From Setomelanomma holmii (taxonomy: Eukaryota > Ascomycota > Dothideomycetes > Pleosporales > Phaeosphaeriaceae), in NCBI GenBank assembly GCA_010015745.1, contig ML978166.1, positions 62,001-126,000 of the forward strand: a DNA stretch of 64,000 nucleotides, read 5' to 3'. Made by a program: the position numbers and the translations under genes. The notes under the pieces are model-generated. The model did no database searches, was not told the DNA's origin, and saw only the letters and a program-made list of their open reading frames with translations. This document shows, one piece after another, positions 11,854 through 23,395 of the stretch; the first letter of the stretch is position 1, and each line of letters begins with the position of its first letter.

Positions 11854-12576
11854 ATGGAGGACGTTCAATCCCTTGTCCTAGAGTCGAAAGTACTGGGCCT
11901 CGCGCAGCTGAAGGATCACCAAGCTCTAAGCCGCCCCTTTCCCCTCCATCCCACCTCCCCCCAACGTCAAGCTCACCCCACACTCCAAAGGAACAGAAAA
12001 GGAGAGTGGGTCTGTGGGTACACCGGCTGCGATGAGGAGTATCTCAAGAAGAGTTCCGCTACAAGCCACATGTCATGGAAACATAGATAAATGTACATCG
12101 TGCTCTATCGTCAAGACGATATGTGAATCTTTCATAGTGCTGTCCGAGAGGTGTGGTATTCTTACGTGGGTTGCAATGCGAAGTTCCTCGTCAATAAGGC
12201 CACTCACAACGACATGTCCCTACAGCACCCACCTACAGGCAACCTTCGGTCATCCTACCGCAACCGTGTCCATCCTCCACTTCGACAGAACGCTGCGAAA
12301 GAGTTCTTATGTCCATATGCGGGTTGCGATGAGAAGCTCCGCAATAGGCACACTGCTGAGGTCCACATGACGACAACCTATCTGCGAGCCTCCACGAATG
12401 TCCTTCTTGGCCACCTCGACGAACATTCGAAGGCCTTTGCGCAGACAATGGAGGATCCCACTGCACTAAGACTTGAATGTCACATTTGCGGGTTAGACAA
12501 CTTCAATCGCAAAAAGAACTACGCGCGCACCTCAATAACAGGGCATATTGCAAGCAGGGCTCCTCAACTTCTATGA
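11854..12576 (+). pseudogene. Remnant of a multi-finger C2H2 zinc-finger gene
   Basis: Three degenerate finger-like segments lie in order but in different frames. The first, at about 12012-12086, reads CGYTGCDEEYLKKS..SHMSWKH, a good C-x4-C..H-x4-H finger, and is followed at once by a TAA. The second, near 12150, reads YVGCNAKFLV with a Cys and His missing. The third, near 12310, reads CPYAGCDEKLRNRHTAEVH. A further CHICG..H pattern lies near 12480. The shared signature C-x-Y-x-GC-[DN]-x-[KE] suggests one ancestral multi-finger protein. Frame breaks and lost ligands make a functional product unlikely. An uncharacterised gene with unusual introns cannot be excluded. Confidence 0.4.
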
Positions 12577-12733
12577 AGGATATTGTCTATGGCGCATCGA
12601 GGCTGTGATATGTGCAGTTGTAGTAATCGGAGATGTAGAGCAGGCCCGTAGAACGTTTGTAGGGTTAAATACTATTATAACCTACGTGCGTACGCTTTGC
12701 TTTCTCACCTTCTCTTACGAACAATCCTCACAC

Positions 12734-13560
12734 ATGCTACCCACCACTACAAACATGTCGACACGCGAGGAGCGCACCACGCGTAACCCGATCGACTTAC
12801 TGAGACACCTTAAACGCCTCCCAATCACGATTGAACAGGCAATCCACTGGCTACAGTCGAAAGATCTTGAACAAGCAGCATCTAAAGCGCTGAAAGGTCA
12901 CGGCCTCGCAAATCTTCAGCTGCCAAATTCACCGATTGAGGATCCCACCTTCACCGACATGAGGCGCGCAGCGAGTATGCGACATGGGATGACCAGGCTG
13001 TCAATGACATCGTCGATATATTGACACCTCGTTCAGAGACGCCTCGCGAGAAACCCTATCGAGCTGGATTTGTGTATCACGACGCACATTTACCCCGTTA
13101 TATGCCTTGGGTAAGTACCTCTTTCTAATTTTACTTTTACCTCATGCTGGCAAACCTTACCAACACTGGACACACAGCTGGAAACATCCCATTCCTTTTC
13201 TAGATAGTTCTTCGTCGTTTCGAGGACAGCTACAAGCTCATCGGCGTTCCTAATGGAGAAGTGCATCATGACAAACCCAAGGATGGGGAGCAGCCAGGAA
13301 CGTTAGCAGACACGGCGATCAGCATAGCGTTCTGCCACGAAGCTGCGTCCAATGCAACCTACCGCCGAACAACCGCTAGCCAAGGACCTATGAATGTACA
13401 GAACAGTTCGAGAGCGCTATACAAGATGACTAAGATTGAAAACGATCGAACTGAAGAGTACCAAAAGGCAGCAAGCATGCTGGCACGACAATTGCTTGCG
13501 TGGCCTACAAATACCAACCAAGCCACCCCAGTTCGACTGGTATCGAGCGACATACGCTAA
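12734..13560 (+). pseudogene. Uncharacterised gene, apparently frameshifted
   Basis: Not recognised. A frame from the ATG at 12734 (or 12755) reads an N-terminal helix-rich segment (LLRHLKRLPITIEQAIHWLQ). Around 12960 the coding-like signal moves to another frame (EYATWDDQAVNDIVDILTPR) and runs to YMPW at 13110. A well-formed intron, GTAAGT at 13111 to CTAG at 13203, keeps phase into IVLRRFEDSYKLIGVPNGEV and on to a TAA at 13558-13560. The change of frame without a convincing intron at about 12960 suggests a one-base indel, so I list it as broken. No membrane segment or known domain is seen. Confidence 0.35.
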
Positions 13561-14204
13561 ACTAAAGCGCCCATCCTGGCGCTCGCCCTACGTTTAGCAA
13601 CTGCAGTACAAGTGCCTTTCCACTAGCAGTCACGTTGGCCGCAGTCCAACGAGTTCTGATCTATACAGATCGCCGCCCTTTGCTGTACTAGTTGGACGCC
13701 ATACTGGACGTTCTCAAGGCCCACGACTGGGCTATCATAGATGTTCAAGACACGTACAGAACTAAGCATCACCAATTTGTGTATGACCACATCTACCACT
13801 TCACTCTATCGACTTTTCCTCGAGACTGGCAACTAGTATTTACGCATCGAGTGTGCTTGAAGCAAAATCGTGATGGGACAAGACATCAACCTCAAATATA
13901 CAAATGCCAGGTAAGGGAGCGTCACGCTTGGAACCGTGTTATCCTGCCTGAGCATTATTCCTAACATTACTGTTGCACATGTAAGGAGAGATCCGCGACC
14001 CTACCTAGCTCGATCGCCGCCGCCAAACTCGTTTATTCTATACGGGTTGCTCTGCATATACTCGAGGCGCTGAAGAATTGCTTTGTAAAAGATGCTCTTC
14101 GGCCATCGCATTTGCCTAATTGAATCCTCGACCTTGGCACGGGCGTCGATGGAATCGATCATGTCCGTCTAGTACAAAGTCCTGCCGGGGCAGGTGGAGC
14201 ACTA
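13561..14204. other. Gene-poor stretch
   Basis: A 90-codon frame at 13692-13964 has protein-like composition (KAHDWAIIDVQDTY..) and is followed by a possible GTAAGG donor near 13911, but I can assign neither a start nor a family. Nothing else is supportable. Confidence 0.3.
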
Positions 14205-14720
14205 CATGACTCCGAGAAGGTATTGAGACAATTCGAACGACGTCGCGCAATGTCGGCGTTCGGATGGTCCGTCTTGCACCGTCCGATCTTCCGGACACCT
14301 TCAAACAAGCCATCTCCATTTGTGGGGACATCCGCGACACATTCGTATTCGGAATTTTCGGATCGACTCTTTGTCTTCTGTTCAGCACGATGCTGCTGAC
14401 TGGGACCGAGACGCAGCAGATATGAACAACATCTACGCGAATGCGGAGTTGGACATGGCTATGCGTAAGTCCACCCACGGAACCATGCCACACAAACCTG
14501 TCCGACTTCCGGTCGGTAGAACCTCAGCTATTGTACATGTTCGGCGTATCCCCGACTTGAAGGTCACAGTCCAAAGCGAGGCTGTTGCGCCAGCGGTTGG
14601 AGCTGTACATGAGGTGGCCGGCAATTCGCACCAGATTCCAGGCACACTGCGCGGCTGCTGCTGTTAAGAACACGCCCTTCTGAAAAGCAGGATTCATTTC
14701 GCGAAATATGAGTACCTTTA
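14205..14720 (+). pseudogene. HET-domain (heterokaryon incompatibility) gene remnant
   Basis: HET domains act in fungal self/non-self recognition. Two successive HET-core motifs are present but in different frames. About 14286-14330 reads LPDTFKQAISICGDI, matching the helix before the core in HET proteins. About 14355-14455 reads RIDSLSSVQHDAADWDRDAA followed by DMNNIYANAEL, matching the family pattern W-I-D-S-L-C-I-x-Q-D..DW..E...M..IY.NA. The canonical Trp and Cys are replaced and a frame jump lies between the two blocks. Further HET-like text (around 14565-14720) also changes frame. The fragment is therefore decayed. The following 500 bases may hold more of its C-terminal half (SRIILLPLFESPDSRANTC near 14895). 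Confidence 0.6.
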
Positions 14721-16823
14721 TGAGGATTAGGGGAAGCGTGAGAACCTGCAAAAGCCGCAATCATTTTGGCTTTGGACTGGCGGTTGCCAGTTCCTTGTCG
14801 CGATGGTCATATCTGCCGTGTCACCAAAGAGAATGGGGCAATATGAGGGAGCATGCCGAAGGAATACTGCATCGATGCCGGCGACGATTCGCCTCCAACC
14901 AACTCAAGGATCATCCTGCTGCCTCTATTCGAGTCCCCGGATAGTAGGGCAAATACTTGCCTCGTGTTGAGACCGTGCTCGGAGAAGGTCACTGCTGGGG
15001 TGACGAATGCTGTCGAAGGACACAAGAGCCGACACTGGATTAAGAAGATGGGTATATCCGTTTTCAATCACGATCACTATCATGTTGTGAAAGAGATACC
15101 GTGGCAAGTCATTTATCTGATGCGATATCGCGTATTGTGGACAGCAAGAAGTTCGTGCATCACGCAGTGCTAACTCGATTGCTACGGTGCGAACACAGTT
15201 GGACATTGTGTGGATCCGACAGGCACGACATGGCAAATTTTGATGCGGGACTGCCCAGGTGCTGGGGATGCATAATGAGGGAGCAAAGACCAAACACCAG
15301 TAAGATCATTCAGGTTGCTCACAGGACTTGGACTGAGCTGGCCAGTGAGGACCACAAATCTCGGTACATCAGTTGTAACTCTTCAGCAGCCGAAGCTGAA
15401 AGTGACTCCAACAAGGTATTTCGAATAGGGCGCTGAACGTAGGGGGCGTACGCTATCTGTTCGTTTGTTTCTACCTTCCGAGGTAGCACCGTCTTCTGTG
15501 TCGGTGCTATGGTTGCTCTTGTGTCCAAAACAAGGCTGTTCAGGTCGTGCCAGATTAGTTTACAATGTGCGGATTGCCTGTTTGGGAGAAGTGACGTCGG
15601 CGGTGACATCCTCTTGAAGTCGTGAGTCGTCGAATTGTTGATGAACAAGCTGCCATATATTGTCTCGTGATGTACTGTCCGTAGCTTGGTGCAATCGTGT
15701 CCATGGCGGTAAGGCGTAGCGCATGAAGTATGTCATTGTCGCCGAGAGTTGCCTTCCCCTTTGCAAACCGAGCATCCATACCACCAATCTTGCAGAAGAT
15801 GCAAAAATTCGGGAATAGACGATCGCGATCGCATTGTGAAAGTTGGTGGTTGATGTTTCGGGCGCGCTCGATCGGGACATGTGCTGCAGGTACCGGATCT
15901 GCAGGTGGCACGAGCAGTCGACACGCCAAACAATTTTCAACCAACCACTCGTCTTTAGGTAGGACGCCTTAACCCATAGCTCTTTTGCCAGCCTCACAGG
16001 CTCTTTTCTTTCGGTTCAAGCATCAGCCTTGCGGTTTCCAATGGCGTCCCTAGGGTCAAAACAAGCAAAATTAGTGTCGAAGATCATCGTGGCCGGGTTG
16101 CCATATCCAGAAAGAGATGCACCGCGCCGTAGGCAGCGAGAAGGACAAAGTCAGCAGTGCAAGCAGTACAAACAACGGTAATGGGCTGTTAAGAATGAGG
16201 AAGCGCTTGCGATGGATGAAACGTGCGTGGTGAGATGTCTTATACCTGCTTGTCGTGAACGTTCAGCTGTGCAGTCGCATGATTGTTACCTGCATTTGTA
16301 GGGTCCAAGCGGGAGGGATCGCATCGCGAGATGATCAAGGCCATCACAGCCTCAGCGCGCCATCTCCACATCACGCATCGGCATGTCCTTTTACGGTTTC
16401 CGGGCAGAATTGCTCGTGCGCATAAGCAGTAGCTGAACGCTAATAAGTGCTTAGCACATGCTAAGGCCCAGGGCACCTAAAAATAAGACTGCCCAAATAG
16501 TTGAAACTGTGGCAGTACACGAAGTCGAACCAATCAGCACTGAAAGATGAGCACCAGACATCCTCAAAGGAGCCAATGGGTTGGCAGGAGCAGCCCCATA
16601 GACTCTCGAAATCTGGAGAAGGTGGTGATCTAGCGGAATCCGACGTTCCGGCGCTCAGCCGCACAGCGAGGATCACATCACAGAGCCATGCATGACGAGA
16701 TGAATTGGCCGCCTTATGGCTGGCTTCAAGGCATCATAAGTATAAAGGAGCTTCACCTTGTGTTCCTAGCCAGGCTCAGTAGCGAGGGCTCACGATCTGA
16801 CAAGACCGACGAAATCACACACG
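14721..16823. other. Gene-poor stretch, possible tail of the HET remnant
   Basis: About 2.1 kb. A plus-strand frame at 14853-15173 has protein-like composition and could be the C-terminal part of the HET gene. Minus-strand frames at 15319-15648 and 15555-15997 also look partly protein-like but have no recognisable domain, start or splice structure. The last few hundred bases precede the S41 peptidase and include a possible TATA-like TATAAAG near 16740-16746. Confidence 0.35.
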
Positions 16824-19419
16824 ATGCGCTCCTTTACACACCTTGCTTTCGTTGCTGGCGCGGCAGCGCAAATTGTCACCGACCCCTACGCAGTCCGCCC
16901 AGGATCAGTTGTCGACCACCCTCTGCCCTCTATATCGAAGCGAAACACATACGCACCTTGCGCAGATGTAGCTGAACTATGGGCTGCGCAGGTCACAGCA
17001 CTCTCCAAGCCTAATGCCACCGCAACCCCGATCCGTGTGCCTGCCAACAAAGCCTACGACTGCTTGTTGACCGTGCCAGTGGATGCTGAGGGAGACCTGC
17101 AGGAGATATATGAGCTCAAAGCATACTTGCAATATCAGTCCACCCTGTCATGGCTCAAGGCTGGTGTCAAGGACCAGATCAAGCCTATTGATATCATGGG
17201 CACTCTCGACAAAATCGGTGATGGGATCAAGAAGAATCTGTACAGTAACGACTACGAGGTACAACTAGCTATTCGAACTCTACTAGACAGTAAGTTATGA
17301 CCAATGTCGTGCAGGCGTAGAAGGGCATGAGTGGTAGCATTGCCGGCATTGACTGACTGACACCATTTGCAGGCCCCGGTGACTTTCACCTCACTTACAG
17401 ACCAGACATAACAAGCATCTTCCAATTCATTCGCCCCGAAGGCTACGTTGTGTCGATTTCTTCGGACGGCATTGCCTTGCCCAAACTATATCTGTTTACC
17501 GACCTTCCGAAGACAGCGACCGGAAACATTACAGGATCAGCAATCGCAAAGATAAATGGCCAAAATGCGACCGAGGTAATCCTGGCATACTCACAGAACG
17601 CGACATACCATGATGTGGATACGAAATACAACAAGTTCTCCCCAAATCCTGCACTGCAGGCGCTGGAAACGGATGATGGCGGTATATCGTATTCGTAAGC
17701 AAAGCCCAATGTACGAAATACATGTGAGACATACACTGACTTCGTACACCAACCTTTAGGTACTATGTTTACGCCGGACCGACCACAACTTACACACACG
17801 AGAACGGCTCTCAGACAGTCATCGATAACCTTGCTGTCATTCCCGCCGTTTATGATTTTAGCAACGTCACGGATGGACCCAGTTTCTTCACGGCGTTCTG
17901 CTCGGGTCCTGACGCAGTCTTGGATCCTGAGCCATCGGCGTCTGCCAGCGCGTCCGCAACTCCCAAAGCATCTTCCACCGCGAAACCATCCGCGGTGGTT
18001 AGCGCAACGCCTACACCCTCACCTAGTCTGTTCGGCTACCCCAAACCGCAATTCATCCACAGCTCGAAGAAGGTCTCTGGTTACTACCTGAATGGCACCT
18101 ACTCGGATACGGCTGTGCTTGTTCTACCTGGGATGGACCCTGCTTCACTTAAGCTTACCGTTAGCGACCCGACAGGTGCCATTGGTGGTTTCAATGAAAG
18201 TCAGGCGCTCTTGCGCAAGTTCCTGGCCGACTCCGTGCAGGCTGGAAAGAAGAAACTGGTCATTGATCTCCGTGGCAACGGCGGTGGCACGATCGATTGG
18301 GGATTCGAGGTCTTCAAGCAGCTTTTCCCAAGTGTCGTGCCATACGGTGGTTCACGTTACCGTGCTCATCCGGCATTCCAATATTATAGCGCTATGGTCG
18401 CCGATGTCGCCGTTGACGGTATTGATAAGGATGGTGAAATTGGTCAGGAGTGGGATGATGCTGACTATGGCATTCAAAGCGAGATCTTGTGGTCTAACAT
18501 ATATAACAAGGATCTGCAGCCGTTCAAGAGCTTCCAGGACTACTACGGACCCAGCACCATCAACGGGGACACTTTCACTTCGATCCGCCGTTATAACGTA
18601 GGTTAACGTCGATGCATGTCTGTTGGACGTTTGCTCACTCTCATGCAGTTCTCCAACAACTTAGGCGGTCACACTTTGCCAGCCTCATTGACCGGTTACA
18701 ACCAGTTCAGGAACACCACGACTCAACCATTCGAATCAGACAATATCATCATCATCCAAGATGGCTTCTGTGGCTCTACTTGCGCCATTTTTGCTGAGCT
18801 CATGCGCGAGCAAGGCAAGGTACAGACCGTTGCCATCGGCGGGCGCCCGCAGAATGGTCCCATGCAGGGCGTTGGAGGCTCCAAAGGCTCCCAGCGTCTA
18901 GGTTTTGACCAATTCTACCAGTGGGCTCAGCGCACCATCAAAATTTCCGAAGAGCTTGATGGCACGGCGGTCTCGAACAAGATCGCACAGACAGCTGTTG
19001 GCATAATCTACAACGCTACACAAATCTATGTGCGTACCACGCTTCCTGAAACAGGTAGCTCGGTTCTTGGCTACGTCAACTCACTCAACAATGAGCGTAT
19101 GAACGATAGCACTAGCACACCGCTTGAGTTCATCTACGAAGCTGCGGACTGCAGGCTGTTCTACACCAGCGCTTCGTACATCAACCCAGTCAACTTGTGG
19201 CAGCAGGTATGGGACGCCAAGTGGGGCAAGGGCAAGTGTGTCCCTGGTAGCACTGGAGACAAGTCTGCTATTGGTGTTCAGCAGAACAAGACCAGCTTTG
19301 GAAACACTCAGGACTCCAACGGCCAGCCGACCCAGTCTACTGGTGCAGGGTCCACGATGGGTGTGTCAAGTGTAGTGATGACGCTTGCGGCTGTTGTTGC
19401 CATCGCGCTGACGCTGTAG
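16824..19419 (+). CDS. Secreted, GPI-type S41 family serine peptidase
   Basis: Predicted cell-surface serine peptidase of the S41/CPAF-like group of fungi. Four exons: 16824-17289, 17373-17694, 17760-18597, 18649-19419. The introns are 83, 65 and 51 nt and all phases fit, giving 798 residues. It starts with a signal peptide (MRSFTHLAFVAGAAAQ) and has an N-terminal domain with several N-glycosylation sequons. A Ser/Ala/Pro/Thr-rich linker (SASASASATPKASS..) follows at about residues 370-400. The peptidase core has LVIDLRGNGGG and the nucleophile Ser585 in DGFCGSTCAIF. The end is a Ser/Thr-rich stretch followed by a hydrophobic tail (VVMTLAAVVAIALTL), the pattern for GPI anchoring. Family assignment rests on the GNGGG and GxCxSTC motifs; substrates are unknown. 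Confidence 0.88.
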
Positions 19420-19800
19420 ACGGAAGATGGTGTTGTGTAGTTGTATATACCTTAGGCTAATGAGCGGCGACTTGGATGTCGCATGAGCAGATGTAATGTT
19501 TTAGGAATTATCAAATGCATGTCTTGACTCTATGATCACATTCTTCTTGTGGACCAGATATCCAACACTGGTGTGTTTGACTCAAGAGTTCCGCCATACA
19601 ATCTTTGAGCCTCTTGGGGAACTCGATTGCTTGCTCGATCGAGCAGCGAAAGAACACTTTCGAACCGATACCAGCTCGGATGGAAGGTCAAGTACGGCAA
19701 CATAGCAGCGTTGCTTTGGAGACCGGGCGAGGTAGCGGACCGTTCTCCGATGGAACTGTGAGCTTTTGGGTCGGAGCATGCCGTATGCAACGGAAATAAC
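19420..19800. other. Intergenic; probable decayed 5' part of the following pseudogene
   Basis: The stretch holds the 3' UTR of the peptidase gene and, from about 19555, scraps of coding-like sequence in changing frames (NTGVFDSRVPPYNL near 19561) that may be the decayed N-terminal half of the beta-helix protein downstream. Confidence 0.3.
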
Positions 19801-20709
19801 ATACTAGTTTCATCTGGCAAGACAGCCTATCTTGCTGGCGGGCCGGTGCTTTAACCTAGTGTCATGTTCAACAGTACTACTGACTCTGCCATTCGCGGTC
19901 GTGGTATGATTTACAAACCACAGGCAGGTATACAGGTCGCACGTGCCACAAATACGCTGATCGAGGGCATTACCCTCATCAATGCGAATCTGGACACCAG
20001 AGAGGCAAAGATAGTTCACATCCGTGATGTCAAATCTTTCAGTGCTACCCAATGGGGCGACGGCATGGACTTCTACTGTTCCCAAGGTGTCCTGGTTGAA
20101 GATGTACTCTACCGTAACTCGGACGATTGCGTTACGATCTACAATCACGGGAATGAGTGGAGTGGTGATCCGAGGAACATCACGGTCAGGGATTCTTCGT
20201 TTTGGGCCGATGTGGCTCATCCCATCAATGTCGGAATGCATGGAAACACGGATCATCCAGAGACCATGTCGGAGATCACCTCAAGCAACATCGACATCTT
20301 AGATCATCGCGAACCCCAATTCGATTATCAAGGCTGCATTGCCATCAATCCTGGTGACAGCAATCTGGTGAGAGACGTACTCATCGAGAACATCCGTGTT
20401 GAGGACTTCCACGTTGGGCAGCTCCTGAACAAGAGGGTCATGTACAACACCAAGTAAAACACCTCGCCGGGTCGTGGGATCGAGGATGTTACGATTCGCA
20501 ACCTCACGTATACGGGGACTCATGCGCAGATGGCTATCTTCGCGGGGTACGATGAGAGTCGTACGATCCACAATGTCACTATCGAAGGCCTGGTCATCAA
20601 CAGCAAGGCTATCTACGACGACATGCAGAAGCCTGGCTGGTATCAGACGACGGATCTCATGCCGGGATATTTGAATAAGCATGTCACAAATTTGACGTTT
20701 CCAGCATAG
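19801..20709 (+). pseudogene. Right-handed beta-helix glycoside hydrolase (GH28/GH49-like), stop-interrupted
   Basis: Intact genes of this kind encode secreted polysaccharide hydrolases of the pectin-lyase fold. One frame runs from about 19801 to a TAG at 20707-20709, but is interrupted by TAA at 19852-19854 and TAA at 20455-20457. Before the first stop it reads SGKTAYLAGGPVL, a usual first-coil motif; after it MFNSTTDSAIRGRGMIYKP; after the second NTSPGRGIEDVTIRNLTYTG. Core motifs are kept: WGDGMDFY, the paired acidic NSDDCVTIYNH, and a GMHG that may stand where GH28 enzymes have GHG. No frameshift occurs in the 900 bases. The second stop replaces a residue that should be Tyr or similar (NTK*NTSPGRG). 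The N-terminal part upstream is scrambled and no signal peptide is found, so this is very likely a pseudogene. Confidence 0.75.
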
Positions 20710-21219
20710 CTGCTCCTACCATAAACTGTAAGGCACGCTCAAAATGCAATGCAAACAACTTTATCCTTCGAGCTGTGTCCGATTTGCTTGCTTATCATCG
20801 CATCTGCCCTCAATACGTTCGTTTCCGTTTGATCTCAGAGCATGCCCTGCTTACGAGATTACTACCTCTGCGAGGTGTTGAGCTATGAAGTTAACTATTC
20901 CGAGGTCCTCTCTCCATATCACCCGGCTTGTGGCTAGAGATCATCCGAGTACTCGTCTTCGTCGAAACCCATAAAAGCACGGGGTTTTCCTATAGCTCAC
21001 CCACACCTCTTTCGATATAATAGGGCCGTTATAGACCAGGTCCAAGCCTCTTGGCCTGATCACTTGATCTCGTATCTCGTCCAATCTATCCCACGGATAT
21101 ACTTCATGTCAGACTGGCACCTCAGTTCACAAGGTACATGTGAACTGCATCTCTCACGTGACTCTTTGTCACTTGCTTACTCATCGTGGTTGTGTATATA
21201 ATCGCTCTCTGTAGCTCTC
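20710..21219. other. Intergenic, nothing recognised
   Basis: About 500 bases between the beta-helix pseudogene and the 3' end of the F-box gene on the minus strand. No gene-like frame or clear motif is seen. Confidence 0.4.
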
Positions 21220-22843
21220 TCAATACAACAACCTTCTACTTCCTTCATGTCTGCTCTGTCCTCTCACATCTGACACTTCACATTCTAAAGCGTCCGGACA
21301 GTAGTGTATCTTGACCGTCTTGAGAGCGGCTTTGCGAGCAATGGCTGCATCAACGAATGCGCTTAGCCACTTGGCCTCCGCTTCGTCGAGACTAGGGTAC
21401 CCTTTTGTGTCATACTCCACATCTGCGAAGTCCCACACTAATGTTTCCAGCTTCGGACCCAGCAGATCCAAATGGCTCGATGCAAGTCCTGCGGCAATGG
21501 TAAAGCGCATATCCCATTGTGATATCTCCAAACACTCAAGATTGGGGAAAAGAGTCGCGTTGAACACACGATTGTTGCCGTGATTGGACACGGAGCCAAT
21601 CCTGATATCCTTGAGGGTGTCTTTGTGGACAAGTAGCCATGATTCGAACATCGCGCAACTCATGTCTTGTGCGTTGTCAGAGATGCTTCCAAACTCGAAC
21701 TGTGTCAACACAGATGGCCACTGAATGAGCAAAGCCATAGATTGTGCCCTGTCGGTATTGCCATTAACACAGAGCTCTGTAAGGTGCGGATCAAAACTCC
21801 TGGATCGATCAATGTCTGTGCTCGTAAATCGAGAGTGACGCAAGACATCACTATCATCGCGTCAATGAACGGGTGGCAAATACCTTGGTTGCGAACTCGA
21901 CGCCTCCTTTCCCCCACTTCCTCACACCATGCAGCTCTAGTCTTTTCAAGCCTGGAAAGCTGAGCCACTTGAATGTTGATCGTAGATCCAAGGCCGACAC
22001 CGCTTCGAAGTCCGATGCTCCGATCAGTCTCAAGTCTTGGAGGGCCACGAGATTGTGCGCGGCGTGACGAATAAGATCCCATGCTCGCGTGTTGTCGAAC
22101 CTACAACGAAGCGACAAGCATACTGTTCTGGTTAGGCATTTGATGAGGTGCATGGCAAATGCATATCCATCAAAAATTGGTGAATCTCTATCGCGTACGT
22201 AAATATACAAGACTCTGTCATGGTTAATCGTTCTGCACCATCCACGAAGGTGTCGTTACGTGAAGGCTAGTGGAGGGTGCTTCCTCGTTGAGTAAAAATC
22301 GACGAACGTGATTAAAACATCGTAGTGGCGTATCACGACACAATATAGATCCTGTCTAACGACGTGCAGGGCATGAGACAGTAACACGCCGCGAAAAGGC
22401 CAACACCAAGCATATGGCACATAGAATGATTCGATAGAATGAGAAGCTTACCGGTAGTGTTGCCCCAGCTCAGCTTTCTCGCTCAATGTACGATGGAGCT
22501 TGCAGGTCGAGCTCGACAGTGACACGAGCTCAAGGTCAGAGGGGTAATCGAATCTGATATTGCGGAAGAGCAGCGGCTGCGCAAGAGGCCTGAATCTGTA
22601 GCACACAAGCGACAGTGATCTGACTGATCTCGGACTGTATAGTGTGGCATCCTCAGGTATCCAACTTACATGTGTTGAGAACCCGATTCTGGCAAACTCG
22701 ACAATGTTGCCGAACAGCTCGTCCGGAAACTGCAAAATGTGAGCGCGATCCGAATCAGGCTCAATGGTAGGAAATTTAGGTTGGACAATCGTGAGCTCTC
22801 CAGCAACGGGAGAAACGAGATGGGTTTGCGACATGCAGTTCAT
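21220..22843 (-). CDS. F-box protein with leucine-rich/beta-alpha tail
   Basis: Likely an SCF ubiquitin-ligase adaptor of the large fungal F-box families. Exon 1 (22843-22452; ATG at 22834 also possible) has LQFPDELFGNIVEFARIGF and SVRSLSLVCYRFRPLAQPLL, an F-box. A 237-nt intron (22451-22215, GTAAGC..GACAG) joins in phase to exon 2, 22214-21884. This carries FPGLKRLELHGV, a leucine-rich-repeat-like strand. A second intron begins with GTATTT at 21883. The next coding block ends at 21220 and contains PHLTELCVNG and LFPNLECLEIS. The obvious acceptor at 21852/21851 would shift the frame, so this junction is unresolved: a different acceptor (for example the GAG before LCVNG), or a small indel. The gene is otherwise coherent. 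Confidence 0.6.
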
Positions 22844-23065
22844 ACGTAACCTCAGTGTCAAATGTCGGATGAAAAGGCTCGAGGATCTCTCCGTGACACG
22901 TCGCGCAGCGCTCAGTCACTCCACTTTACGCTAATTCCTTAGCGCGTCAACGGGGGTCACTTCCCAAATTGAGGTCTACTTTATCATCTCTACCTCAACT
23001 CGTGTGAACGATTGGAAGGCTTGAGACACCTTGCTGGAAGCTGGAGTAATAGAGTGTATGCCATA

Positions 23066-23158
23066 ACGTGTTCCACCAGTCATCCGCCAACATCACTCAT
23101 CCGCCAGCGCCAAAAACCACCAAAAATGACGAAAATTGCAAGTCAAGATATCAACAAC
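23066..23158 (+). repeat. Left terminal inverted repeat of the MITE
   Basis: It pairs with 23396-23489 on the opposite strand. Inside it the phrase CATCCGCCA recurs twice (from about 23081 and 23098), a sub-terminal direct repeat of the kind bound by Tc1/mariner transposases. Confidence 0.88.
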
Positions 23159-23395
23159 AGCTAAGCAGAAATGTCTAGACCTTTGATTCTGCCTCTGTAT
23201 ACCTCTTGCAAGACTTATACTAGAGTCCTAGACTTTATACTTAAGCGATTATCAAGATATCTACTTCTGGGGGCCAGAATTAGGCCAAAATCTAAGATCT
23301 TAAGATTTACGGGTTCAGTTTCTTCTATACTTATACAGTGTACTCTAGGGGGGCAAAAAAGACTAAATTGAAAGTCTTAGGTTGTTTTTTAAAGG

